From Plasmodium coatneyi (Eukaryota; Apicomplexa; Aconoidasida; Haemosporida; Plasmodiidae): a DNA stretch of 64,000 nt. The DNA lies in NCBI RefSeq assembly GCF_001680005.1, contig NC_033567.1, positions 992,001 through 1,056,000 on the forward strand, in the 5' to 3' direction. The translations under genes were made by a program, and so were the position numbers. Below the pieces are notes generated by a model. That model did no database searches. It had not been told where the DNA came from and saw nothing but the letters and a program-made list of their open reading frames with translations. Position 1 is the stretch's first letter, and each line of letters opens with the position of its first letter. Shown here one piece after another: positions 22,667 through 33,631 of this stretch.

Positions 22667-24288
22667 CTACGATTTACCGTACGAAAGGAACTTATTCTTT
22701 TTCGAAACATAATCTATGATATGCGCAGATATATCACTTCCAGAATCGGAGTCGCTTTCGTTTTTCCGATCCATGTAATCATTATTTAGGATGGCGTTTT
22801 TTTTTTTTTTTTTTTAATTCACTCTTAACGTACGTACTGAGGACATCTTTCATGCTGGTATTAAACCAACTAAAAATGGGGTGCTTATTCAAATTTAGTG
22901 ATTTACTTAAAGCGTCATGGATATTTTCCGTGCATTGTAAAACATCCAAGTTATCTCTTTTTATTAATTCTACTGTGTGGCTATTTATATACCCTCCATA
23001 GTTGTATAACTCATCAGCTTTTATTTGTTCCTCTACGTCCAGACTTACCTTCCGCACATCTGCTTTGAGCTTCTCTTTCAAATAAGCTGCATAATTTTGG
23101 GACGAATCTATGCTGTAAAATTCTACCAAACAGATCCCTAGGGATTTCCCATGCTTGTCATCTTCCAGGATAACTACTCTTTTCACTTTCCCAATTTTAT
23201 CGCAATGATTTTTTATCACCACGTCATTTATGAAGTACAATAAATTTACTAGTAATAGGAACTCGATTTTGTCATCTTCCTCCTCTGCGTCTTCGTTCAA
23301 TTGGGGAGCGCCGAGGAACAGGCAGGGTTCTGTACGAAATGGAGCGTGTGGAAAATATGTGTATATATTATACGTGCGTGCAGTGTAAAATCAAATCGAT
23401 CGCTTCAAACGCAATCAACAGAAGCAAGAAGCGTAGAGGCCATTTTGTGCATGCCTCTTCATCGCTGCCATGCATGCATCGGGGGGGCACTACGATCGAC
23501 ACGTATATATTTCTCATGGAGTTCTCCCCACATGCGCACATGCTATCCTGCCGTTTTAATGTGTGTAGTACCTTTTTTAGTGTACACCGCCTTGGCGCCG
23601 CTTAACTTTTTGTATAAACTTTTTCTTGACTTTTCAAAAAATTGCTACGATGCGAGGAAAGGGAAGCGATCAAATAGGAAATTATTCATCCCCTCCAAGG
23701 GTTCATTCCTGTGAGCAGAAAAAATGCTCCTTCGGGGGCCCCAATTTGGGCTCGTCTTAAATGCCTCACCTCTTTCGGCTTGACGGGCACCCTTTCGACT
23801 TCCCTTTTTTTTTCTTCGATTTTTTTCTCGTATGATCCTTGCAGCTGTTCGTTCGGGGTGGGGAGAAGTAAAATGTAGCCACGTGATGACACAGCGAAGC
23901 GACGCAAAATGAAATAAAAAACTGTTGCTTGAAGTAAATTGCTTCCCTCCCGCTTTGTCATCACGTCAATCGAGAAGCCCTGACATGGCAGCACGCACAA
24001 ACATGATCCTCTGCTCGTTCGCTCACATGCATGCGTGACCCGCAATCGAGGGCCTTACCAAATTGTCGGCCTCTAACCCTTCGTATAAATCTTCATCATC
24101 TTCGTCAACCTTGAAGGAGGGAAAAGGCGAAAATGGAAAAATGCCAAAATGGGAAAAAACGTACACACAAATGAATCTGCAAATGGGAAAAATAGCAAGT
24201 TCTACTTTTTTTCACGCGGACACCCTCCATGAGGGGGGAGTTACTTGTTCTCGTTTGTGTGCTCTGCTCATACCTCCGAATAATCCAT
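22667..24288 (-). CDS. RRM-domain RNA-binding protein, multi-exon with micro-exons, frame break in poly-A
   Basis: I propose these exons on the minus strand. Exon 1 is 24288-24274 (ATG GAT TAT TCG GAG, donor gtatga). Exon 2 is 24109-24059 (VDEDDEDLYEGLEADNL, acceptor cttcaag, donor gtaagg). Exon 3 is 23844-23770 (LQGSYEKKIEE to PVKPKE, donor gtgagg). A long last exon starts near 23280-23330; its acceptor is not certain and another small exon may lie between. The last exon encodes one RRM: RNP2-like FLLLVNLLYF, RNP1-like KSLGICLVEF. After LKKKKKK the frame stops in the 19-base A run (22797-22815), but the next frame continues in clearly coding sequence (DRKNESDSDSGSDISAHI) to a stop at 22667-22669. 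One A fewer would join them. The acidic N-terminus and lone RRM suggest an mRNA-processing factor; family not resolved. Confidence 0.75.
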
Positions 24289-25982
24289 TGGTTTGGTGGG
24301 GGATTTTCAGATAAATTAGCCAAACAAATGGGTAGCACACATAGGTGCATACTTATGTGCGTATTATCCGTGCTGCTTCTTTGCGCGATTGCATCTGGTG
24401 GCTTCTTTTCCCTTCGCATGCACGGGTGTGCTTGTGCTTGCACTTGGGTTCCCTGCTCAGCTACCGAGTTGGACGTCCCTTAAATACAAAGCTGGGCGCA
24501 GCGGAGGTGCAACGGAGGGATTATCTCCTCTTTTACATAGGTAAATGCAAAATGAAATGTGCATACGAAAGGGGGGGGGTTCTTTTTCCCATGCACATAC
24601 AACGTTCAAATTTGGGGAAGCTTATTTCTGAGTGTTTTTGCTCACGTCTGCGGTGAGAAGCACTCACTGTGGAAGTACAGACTCCGGACCAACGAGTGAG
24701 GATTGCGGAACAGAACGGGACTTTCACAATTTGGCAATTTTGAAAAACTTCACATTTTCAAACTGCGTTTGTTCACATGCTTTGCACGCATTTTTACCTC
24801 ACGTCGGGGTGGAAATGAGAACATCCAGACTCGAAAAATCGACTCGCCCTTTCACCTTAGCCCCTTAGAAAAAGAATCCACCGTATTAGGAATAAAGGTA
24901 CGTACACGCGTTGGGGGCACATACATCCATTTCATCGGTATTACGAATAGTTGACACACGCCACGTCGGACTTTACAACAAGCGGCATACAAGAGTGAAA
25001 AAAGGAAAAAAAAAAAAAAAAAAAAAATATGCCCTTGTCCTGCTTTGCATAACCAACCCTAAGCGAACCAATTGGCACACTCCTTTAATGAGAAATTTAA
25101 AGTTCATAGGAATTCTTCCGCAGGAAGCTTATTTCATTTTTATATACACCGAATAGCATGTAAGGGTGTAGGAAAAAAAAAAAAAAAAAGTTCTTCCCTC
25201 CTTGTAAAAACGTTATGGCATGAATTCCTGATGTATTCTTTTCTTTTCTTTTTTTTCTTGTAAAATGCGTAAATCCAGCACATTGTCGATAACTTCCCAT
25301 TTGATCATATCAAAAAAAGGGGGGAAAAAATTATGTAAAAATATGCCTTAATTAAATGTTACGTATAAATTGAGAAAAGGATTATGTGTTAAAGTGGTGT
25401 GAAAAGGCTTTACACCGAAGAGTCGTGAAGGTTATGGCAAGAACTGAGGTGGCGCTTACGATCAAGTCAAGCCTGGGCTTAAAACAAAAATAACCCAGAG
25501 GCTCATGTGAAGCAAAAGGTATACAACTCGACGGAAAAAAAAAATAAAAATAAAATAAGTTATAAAGTTAAAAACAAATCTGCAAAAAGCACTGTTTACA
25601 GTTGAAGCTGTTTTTGTTTTCTGCACATACAAGAAGGAAAAAAAGAAAAAAAATACCGGACGAGTTGATACAATTATTTATCCCTACGCAAAAACCTCTT
25701 ACCAAGTGAAGCATATTACACCCCTTTTTAAGCAACAGAGGTCAGGAAAAAAGGGGGAAGAACTTGAATAACAGGGCAAACAGGAAAAGTAGTAAAAGTA
25801 CGAAAAAGGGAAAAAATATTTACCCTTTCACCCCACCCTGGGTAGAGATTTTTTCAGCAGCACATTTTGGCCATTTCTTACAACTCGTTTTTTCGCTGGT
25901 CTTGCGTTCCTGCCGTGACTGTACGCCCCTCTTCGCCATACATTTTACATGCTTCCCCAATTGACAAGCTTCCAAAAGGAAA
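24289..25982. promoter_or_regulatory. Divergent intergenic region, RRM gene and RanBP2-finger gene
   Basis: It lies between the start of the RRM gene (-) and the zinc-finger gene (+), so it should hold both promoters. It contains poly-A tracts (about 25005-25027, 25172-25189) and a possible structured RNA at 25395-25505, listed separately. Short open frames are not convincing. Confidence 0.55.
25395..25505 (+). ncRNA. Possible structured non-coding RNA (three hairpins)
   Basis: Within AT-rich intergenic DNA this stretch has higher GC and three consecutive stems. GGTGT (25396-25400) pairs with ACACC (25412-25416). TCGT-AAG (25423-25430, one bulge) pairs with CTTACGA (25455-25461). AGCCTGGG (25470-25477) pairs with CCCA-GGCT (25494-25503, GA bulge). 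No coding frame covers it. Strand is a guess, since hairpins work on both. I could not match it to a known family; an H/ACA-like snoRNA is one option. Confidence 0.25.
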
Positions 25983-26600
25983 ATGGAAAAAACGTGGAGA
26001 TGTAATTCCTGCCTAGTGGTTAACACGGAGGAGGCCACAGAATGTGCGTGTTGTATGCAAAAGAGGAGCAACGAGGATGTTAAAACAAACGGAAATTTTA
26101 TGAAAAATGGTAACGAAAGCGATTTTGGTAACCTAACCGATAGTGAAAAAAAAAGAAGAAAAAAAAATGACGACAACTCCTCCATTAATACAGACACAAA
26201 TGTTGAAGCACATGCCACAAATTCAACAGAGGACACCAAGTATAGTGAAAATACACATGAAGGTAAAAGTAGCATATTCGATGGAGATGGTTTTATGCCA
26301 TCGTTCAAGCAATCCCCTAGTATACTATCGTCAAATAAAAGCATTTTCATAACGGCCGCGCTAAATAGTAATGCCACCACCGCAACGAGCGGTACCAGAA
26401 CTGTCCCATTTGAGGACTCCAATGGGCACATTAAACAGGACAAAACGGGGGAGAATAACGCCACTCAAGAGAAAACCAAAAAGTCCATTGAAAAAGGCAG
26501 ACAGAGGAAGAGAGCAGCAGACAAACGAGAGAGAGCGCCATCTACGCGAATACAACCTGTTCGAAAATGCACACAAAAAAAAATAAACTACAGGACGTAA
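25983..26600 (+). CDS. RanBP2-type zinc-finger protein
   Basis: Single exon, 205 residues. The first 25 residues form a canonical RanBP2 finger: W5, C7, C10, N14, C21 and C24 fit W-x-C-x2-C-x3-N-x6-C-x2-C. Such fingers bind Ran-GDP or single-stranded RNA in nuclear-pore or RNA-processing proteins. The rest is Ser/Thr/Asn-rich and disordered, with a basic C-terminus (KGRQRKRAADKRERAP) that could serve in nuclear localisation or RNA binding. There are no FG repeats, so a nucleoporin role is not supported directly. The start ATG is the first codon of the finger region and follows an A-rich context. Confidence 0.8.
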   Translation: MEKTWRCNSCLVVNTEEATECACCMQKRSNEDVKTNGNFMKNGNESDFGNLTDSEKKRRKKNDDNSSINTDTNVEAHATNSTEDTKYSENTHEGKSSIFDGDGFMPSFKQSPSILSSNKSIFITAALNSNATTATSGTRTVPFEDSNGHIKQDKTGENNATQEKTKKSIEKGRQRKRAADKRERAPSTRIQPVRKCTQKKINYRT

Positions 26601-27635
26601 GCACACGTAAAAAGGGGAGCATATATAAATAGATATACATGCTGTTTTTTTTTTTTTTTTTTTTGCGAGCGCAAATTTTTAGCAGTCCCATTTTTAATGT
26701 ATGAGGAGAATGATACCCTGTAGTGATATTTTATTTTATTATTTTTTTTTTTTTTCCTCTTTTCCCTTTGCCTGTTTATCGAAGCAGTTATTCAATCAAT
26801 TGTCAATGAGTGGCTAATTCTTTTATCAAACCGTCTGTTCACTTACCTTATCATTTATCCGTCCATATATGTTATCCGTACGTTCATTCATTTTTCCTTT
26901 TTTTTGCGCAGCCTTATTCATGCAGGAACTAAAATAGTTTTATGCCATCTTTTTAATTTTGACAATTTTAAATTCCATCTTATCAATGCTTTTTTTTTTT
27001 TTTTTTTTTTTTTCCCATTTTAAGTCGACCATATAGGAAGGCTTGCATGGATACACCTGTGTATGCGCTCGTGTCTGGCTCAAATCATAACATGTTCCTA
27101 CACGCTAGGTGGAGGAGTTATATTCATTTTTAATTCCCCTCACTGCGCAGTAAATCGCAGTGCACATAAAAGGAGCAAAGTACGTGGGGTCCCAACAGGG
27201 AGGGGAGAGTTACATTGCAGAGCGATCTGTAGGTGGGTAACGTTTTACTACTGTCACGCTAGTTCGCATATGTGGACTATCCGCATTTTACGCTGCATAT
27301 ATTCTCCCATTTCTGTTGTGGAGGAATTCACGTGGTGATGACTGCTGTGGAGCATCACACCTTTTACTTTTTTTTTTAGCACACACATTCATGCGATGAA
27401 CAAAAAAAACACAAGGTCGTGCAAGGCGGTGAACACAACTCGATTGTCTCCCCTTTAGCTGCTCACTTGGCTACTTGGAGCAGGAGCAATCCGGAAGGCC
27501 TCCGTCCAGACGGTCTTCTTTTAGGATGCAATCAGGGGGGAGAGGGGACTATCCCCACTAGCGGTTGAGACTAGCATTTACAGTTCCACTAATTGTTCCG
27601 ACTGTTCTTCCACTTAATTTCCCCCCGCTGATCCC
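26601..27635. other. Convergent intergenic region
   Basis: It lies between the zinc-finger gene (+) and the small membrane protein gene (-). It contains T runs near 26647-26664, 26740-26755 and 26991-27013. No supported gene. Confidence 0.55.
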
Positions 27636-27905
27636 CTACATGTTCGTATTTTCATCATAATCTGCGCTCTTGGATGTGGGCTTCTTATTATGGTATATCT
27701 TTCTAATTATCTCAAAGTCCACTTCCCTGGGCACTTCAATTGGCTTGAACGTATCGATGAAGAAATTCAGCACGTGGTAGTTGCTCCCTGCATAAGTCAC
27801 GATGGTGGGTAGGACAAACAGTCCCAAGACGTAAAATATTTGGGCTCTTCTGTCTTTTATGTTCTTGCCACTAGGCTTGTGGTACCCACTGTAGAAGAAA
27901 CCCAT
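27636..27905 (-). CDS. Small conserved-looking protein with one membrane span
   Basis: An 89-residue frame from the ATG at 27905. It starts MGFFYSGYHKPSGKN, then one hydrophobic segment at about residues 22-40 (IFYVLGLFVLPTIVTYAG), then a soluble tail (PREVDFEIIRKIYHNKK). Size and layout recall small accessory subunits of mitochondrial inner-membrane complexes, but I recognise no family. A good splice acceptor (ctttcgcag) lies three bases before the ATG, so a 5'UTR intron or a further upstream exon is possible. It is divergent from the SUMO-like-domain gene. Confidence 0.65.
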   Translation of the reverse strand: MGFFYSGYHKPSGKNIKDRRAQIFYVLGLFVLPTIVTYAGSNYHVLNFFIDTFKPIEVPREVDFEIIRKIYHNKKPTSKSADYDENTNM

Positions 27906-28524
27906 TCTTCTGCGAAAGGAAAGTGACAAAAATGAATGGCGGTGGAAGGTGTTTGGGGGTTATCTCTTTGGCGCTATACTCCTTCCGCAATGTGCCGCGT
28001 CAAAACGGAATAACAAACGCATCATTCACACGGTCGTACATTCGTATGTTCATATTTTCACACACGCTTGAACATAATTTTGTGGGCATTTTCATCCTTT
28101 AAACCAGCCACCACCTTTTTGCAAATGCGCCCAATCAGTTGTATTCAAACAACTCGAGGTGTTTACACAAGTACAGGCATCCCTACAAATGTATCTACGG
28201 AAGTAACTTACTCATGTGCGCAAAGCGCGAAAAGGAGATGTGCCTATCTTGGTGGATCTCTAACTCTTGTTTGCCTCCCCACTTGTTCCTTCTGCTTGAA
28301 AGTACATATGACCCTTCCTTTTCAGTTTTCTTTTTTTTTTTTCTCAAATTGTGAGTACCTCCTATTTGCAATCACCCGTTGGGAATTTACCTAAATAAAC
28401 TCATCAACAAAAGGAATGGCACAGAAGCGAAATTGCAAAGGGGGGTTTCCCAAAGAAGTGGGACGATCAGCGGAACAGAACTTTTGAATTCCGCGGAAAT
28501 TAGATATTCGTTGCTGGCGCGGCG

Positions 28525-28572
<48 letters not shown>

Positions 28573-28693
28573 AGAAAAAAAAAAATGCAACATAAGGGCA
28601 AACACAAATATATGCGTTTAAACGAACAGATCAACGCGACCACACAGGTGTACTATCCACACGCAAGCGTCGCATGCTGAAAAAAAGAAAAAA
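27906..28693. promoter_or_regulatory. Divergent promoter region with a 45-A tract
   Basis: It separates the starts of two divergent genes (27905 - and 28694 +). An uninterrupted A run of 45 bases is at 28527-28571, about 120 bases before the ATG of the SUMO-like-domain gene. Poly(dA:dT) tracts exclude nucleosomes and are common in Plasmodium promoters. Confidence 0.6.
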
Positions 28694-31221
28694 ATGGAAG
28701 ACGAGACGGAGAACGAGAACGACCTGGTAGGGCTTGTATTATCAGAACTTGAATTGTCCAGGGAATATATTAAGGGCAAATTTAAAGGTACAGGAAAGGG
28801 GGGCAAGGGTGAAGCAGGAGGAAGCGACCAAATAGGGGGAGAACCCACGGAGGTTTACACAAACTACGACAAGATATTAACATGCATTGAAGACAAAATT
28901 GCGTTTTATAAAAATTTGAGTGAGGTGGAAAACGCAAAAAGGGGACACGCTGAAAAGGGGGAAACCCCCCCAACTGAGCAGCGCTACCAAAGGACAGCCA
29001 AAAGAAGGGACAACTTTTTCGAAGAATACGAAAAAAACAAATCCAGTCTGCAAAAAATGAAAAAGAAAACCATTGTAGGGTACACCGCGGAAGGAAATGC
29101 TATAATTATAAACAATGACAAATTTTGCAAAATGTTCGTTAATTATAATTTGGCTAGTGATCGGAAGAATGGGGTAGGAGCTGCTCGATCGAATGGGACC
29201 CTCCATGGAGGGGACGACTTAAGCGAACTGTCCTGTTCAAGCTCGAGCGTCGTTTCGTTAGACAGTTTTGTAAAAAGGGAGAAAACTAAACGGGTGAGAA
29301 GCAACAGGGAAGCGTATGTAAGGCATAAATATCATGATCATGCATTTGTTAACCACAAATTGTATCCATGCAGTGACTGTTCGTCCAGTTCGTTCAGCTG
29401 GTACAGCGACGACTACGACGATCTGTTCTACTACTCCAATTTGTTGAAGGAGGACAAACGTATGAGAAGGAGTTGCGTGGGGGAAGCACCACGGGAGGAA
29501 AATAGTAATAATAATAATAAGAAGAAGAATACTCAACAGTGTAAACAAAAGAAGCACAGAGAAAAACATATCAAGCAGCTCGAACATGATGCCGCAGATG
29601 AATCCCCCTTTTACAACTACATCTACTTCAAGTTTGCTGAAAAGGACAAAAGGAAAGCCTACCCCGTTTTTGTAAACACCATAAATGGAAAAAAAAAAAT
29701 GTATAATTTGAAGAAAATTTGCAGACATACACATAAAAAGAATTATAACCCTCTTGATGAAAATAAGTATGAATTAGATGACACACTATTCTGTTACAAA
29801 AAATGTAAGTTACTTTCATCCGTTAAGAATGAAACGAAAAGGAAAGGAAATCAGCCCCTGCAAATGCACAGCGACAACGTGTTGAGGAGAAAGCACTTCG
29901 TTTCGGATGACATAAACTAGTAAGTGTATCATAAAAAAGGAATCACATGAGGAGGCGTAAATAAATGCTACCCTCCTATATATGTAAAAATGGGAACAAA
30001 AAAAAAAATGTAACTTCCCCGATGAACGGTGCTGGTAGACGGAGTGCTCACCAAACTTCATGGCAACTCAGGGGAAGCCTATATTTTTATACCCTCACGT
30101 ATCTGCCCACTTTTCAGCACAATAGACAAAATTATACACCAGCTGGGGAAAATCTCTAGCCCCGAAAAAGAAGACAAAGGAAAGTTCAACCATTCTGACC
30201 ACTTCAAAAACATTCTTAACAAAAATAAGGAATTTCTAAAACGGGAAAAGTAACACAAAGAGAGACAGCAGACATTTCTCTTTTTCTTTTTTCGCATTGA
30301 ATATGCATTCCTACCCGTTGTACATTTGTCATGCAGTCGACGTTCACCCCTTTTTTTGTTGTCCCCCCCTTTGCAGAAATTTTACCTTCCAAAAGTTATG
30401 CGAAACGGAGAAGATAAGGTAAGGAAAAGTTGCAAGTGGAAAGGCAACAGAACAGCAAATCGCTCACCCTTATGGCCCCCAACTGCATAAACACTGAACC
30501 GTGAACCCCCCTTTTTTGCGCAGGCTAAAAGTAAAGATCATCGGAACTGATGGGAAAGTAATCAAAAACAAAAGTCTGGACAACGTTCTAATAAACAAGG
30601 TACCCACAGGATGGCACACACGCTAACGTGCACATGGATCAATGTACTCCGCACGCAGTGTATATGGAGCATATATTTTCCCATCATCGTATGCGCACCT
30701 GATATCCCCTTACCCCCTCCGGTTTACCCCATGCAGAACAAAACCTTCGGCGATTTGGCCACCCACCTGGGCCACTCGTTCAAGCTACCCAAGGACAAAA
30801 TAGAAAACATCAAAATGTATTTCGACGGGGATTTATGTGATAAGGGCCTTACATTTGGTAATTTTGACAAAAGGGAACCTGCGTTTTCCCACAGCGGTGA
30901 AAAGTAATTCACCTCTTATGCTGCACCTGTTGCTATGCCTACCTGTACACCCGTTCTTTCCCTCCCATAACAGACAATGAGGAACTGGGACTGGAAGATG
31001 ATTTCCAAATAGACGTGAAGTTCCCCCTATCCGAAGTAATCAATTTGTTCCTTTTGTATTTTCATATTGGTGACGTTCAGCCATAAAATTATTTCAATAT
31101 CGACGTAATGATGTGTTTTTTTTTCCATTTCCATCAGGATAACGTTAATAAGGAAGACGACGCAAACCTCAGTGATGACAACTACGTGCTCTACCTACCT
31201 GACTCGTACGTCATTGATTAG
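28694..31221 (+). CDS. Protein with C-terminal Rad60/NIP45-type SUMO-like domain, seven exons
   Basis: Reconstructed exons: 28694-29919, 30118-30249, 30377-30418, 30524-30599, 30737-30857, 30974-31035, 31138-31221. All introns have GT-AG ends, all phases join, and the product is 580 residues. Exon 1 seems to end in a stop (TAG, 29918-29920), but that TAG is TA plus the first G of the donor gtaagt, so splicing removes it. Residues about 1-460 are charged and low-complexity (SELSCSSSSVVSLDS). Residues about 467-553 form a ubiquitin-like fold: LKVKIIGTDGKVIKN, TFGDLATHLG, then IKMYFDGDLCDKG and LEDDFQIDVKF. The last two match the FDG...LEDGDxIDV signature of SUMO and Rad60/Esc2/NIP45 SUMO-like domains. 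There is no C-terminal GG, so it should act as a fixed domain in SUMO-pathway or genome-stability protein contacts rather than as a free modifier. Role inferred. Confidence 0.85.
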
Positions 31222-31723
31222 TTAGCAAAAGGGAGAGCAGAACCACCCTTCTTTTTTGTTCAAAAAATAAACCATTTCTTTCCTTCTCTCATGTGGCATG
31301 CGCGAGTAATTCTTTAAAAAGCCGAATGAGCAACGAACTAGTTCGCCTAACGGATCAGCATCGCTCAGTCAATTTTTCCTTAAATGAAATGTTTTTTTTT
31401 TAATTTTATCAAACGATGTGGTGCATTGGGTATACCAAATGTACGCACGTGTGTGTTTGTGGTGAGACATACAAATTACTAAAACATATTCACTTTTTGT
31501 TTTCACAAAATGGCAAATGCACATTTTAAAAAAATGCACACTGTGAAGCATAATATGTGTAACGTTCGGAGAACCAAATATCAACCCGGAAGGTACAGTA
31601 AACCGAGGGTAGAAACAAAAAAAAAGGAGCATACGTGGCCACTGCGCATACCTGCACAATGCTCGGCAAATACAACAACAAAAAAAACTACACATAAATG
31701 GGTATATGTGTACGCAGCGGCAC
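31222..31723. other. Convergent intergenic region
   Basis: It lies between the 3' ends of the SUMO-like-domain gene (+) and the small gene on the minus strand. It is AT-rich with short A/T runs. No gene seen. Confidence 0.55.
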
Positions 31724-32310
31724 TCAAAATTCCATGGGGACGTCCTGCCACGCCTGGAAAGATTTCTCATTAAACGTGCATTTCTTGGTATACTTCGCAA
31801 CTTTCAAAATGCCAATGTACGCATATTTGCAATTGGCAATATTGCTAACATTTTCTGGAAATAAAATATAATCATCGGGGGTCACTTCGTTATACTTCAC
31901 TTTGTATTTCTGCTTGTTTATTTCGACAACTGTGTATAACGTCGTTTTTTCCTTTAACATATTTACCACATGCTCCATAATTACTTTTGGATCCAAATCG
32001 ACATCCTCCAAAACGAGTTTTATAATTTTTTTATTATTGTCAATATTTTTTATTGTCTTTAAGTTTTCCAGTTTTTCTTTATACGACAGATTAAATCCTC
32101 TCAGGGAAACCATATTTTCTTTTTCTTCACCATGGTCCCCACGTTGTGTTATATCCTTTTCTGCGTTTTCCAAAATTTCTGTCTTCATTTTGGGGGGTAT
32201 TTGCAGACTTGACTTTGCGTATGACGGTAAAATGGGGTCTTCCGCCGACGTCTCTTTCGTTGTTAATTTGCATGCCAAGGAAGGGCATATATTATTTTTG
32301 GTGTCCTTTT
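31724..32310 (-). CDS. Unknown small protein; weak bL21-like segment
   Basis: The frame from about 32310 to the stop at 31724-31726 gives about 185-195 residues. No ATG begins it: the open frame reaches back to a likely splice acceptor (tacaaaag near 32311), so the first exon is missing or very short. The first internal Met is at PKMKTEILENA. The protein is Lys/Asn-rich and globular-looking. The stretch TTLYTVVEINKQKYKVKY resembles the start of ribosomal protein L21 (YAVVEIGGKQYKV), which would make it a mitochondrial or apicoplast ribosomal protein. The rest does not follow L21 well, so this is only a hint. Confidence 0.55.
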
Positions 32311-32447
32311 GTATGCATCAAATTGGGGGGGAAAAACAAAAAAAGAGACTTTAATCCGCATCGTGAGGATTTAAATTTGCAAGATTCTGTTGCATCCACT
32401 TAAAGATAATGAGACGCTTCAATTAAGTTGTAGCTTTATGGATAGCT

Positions 32448-32479
<32 letters not shown>

Positions 32480-33631
32480 CATTCGTATGGGAAATGCCTA
32501 TTTTTTCTCGCCTTTTTTGCTTTAACTTTTTCTAGGAATTTTTCTTTTTTTTTTCATGCTATTTCTGCGGGGATCTACATAAGGAACGTGTAGTTGCGCT
32601 GGAAAAATGAAGGATACTTTGGGATGGCCAAAAATATATTCCTCGGGATTCCTCCCTCCTTGCTGCAAATAAATATATACGTTTAAAAAATAGTGCGCGC
32701 CACGGGTAAAATACGCATAATGTCGTTAAAAGGATGAGAAGCTTTATCACCCTAGCAGCTGTGACAGATGAAACGGGGGCAGGCTTACCCATATGCAGAT
32801 AATATATACGTACATTTCTTATACGCATATGATATATATATATATATTTTTTTTTTTTTCTATACCATGTCAGTGCATTTTATCAATATGCGCGTCGTTG
32901 ATGTAAACATAAAACGACGCTTTTTTTGCTACTATGGTTTGATATGCACTACCCCGAAGGGTAGTTGGTGGCGGTGGCGATACTTCATTTTTGCCATTTT
33001 ATGCTGTTGGTGGTTCTCACCGCTTCCCGTTGCTTCGAAAACCTCCCTTTGAAAAAGAGCTTAAAGTGCATTAAACCCGTGCAGGGGAATAAGGTTCCAA
33101 TACTGCTGACGGAAAAAAGGATACCACTTGATCGGTGAGAAACGGGCGCCTTTAGCTAAGCGAGGCAAGAAAAATTGCCCAAGCAGGAAGGGGAAAAGTG
33201 TTATACTTAAACATATGCGTTGTGTCAATACGACGGCGCTATGAAATGTATACAACATATGAATATATACGTACATATAATATAGCATAGAATAAATTGC
33301 GCATACCCTCTACGGTAGCGAAAAATAAAAAAATGTAAAATCACACAAATTGCAATACGACAAACGCTTGCGAGTTATTTTATTTATTTTTTTTTTTTTT
33401 ACCATTGTTTAAGAATCAATATAAAGTAAAAATTTTACGTGACAATTTTTCACGACGAATTGAACTGTTCCCATCCTGAGTAAAGTAAAATTTACGCAAA
33501 AGGTTAAACACAAAAGGAAGAAACAAAAGAAGAAAACCTTCGTAAAGGAGCCTCTTTTATTTAAACTCTGCATTTCAGCCCTACGGATTTATTAAAAAGC
33601 TTCTTGCTTTTAAACCTCTCCCCTCGCAATC
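32311..33631. promoter_or_regulatory. Divergent intergenic region with RPS15 promoter
   Basis: It probably holds the 5' end of the minus-strand gene and the RPS15 promoter. T runs lie at about 32449-32479 and 33381-33399. No supported gene. Confidence 0.5.

Noticed and set aside
28694..29920. A complete 408-codon gene ending at the TAG at 29918
   Set aside because: The TAG overlaps a consensus donor gtaagt, and six downstream exons join in phase to a recognisable domain.
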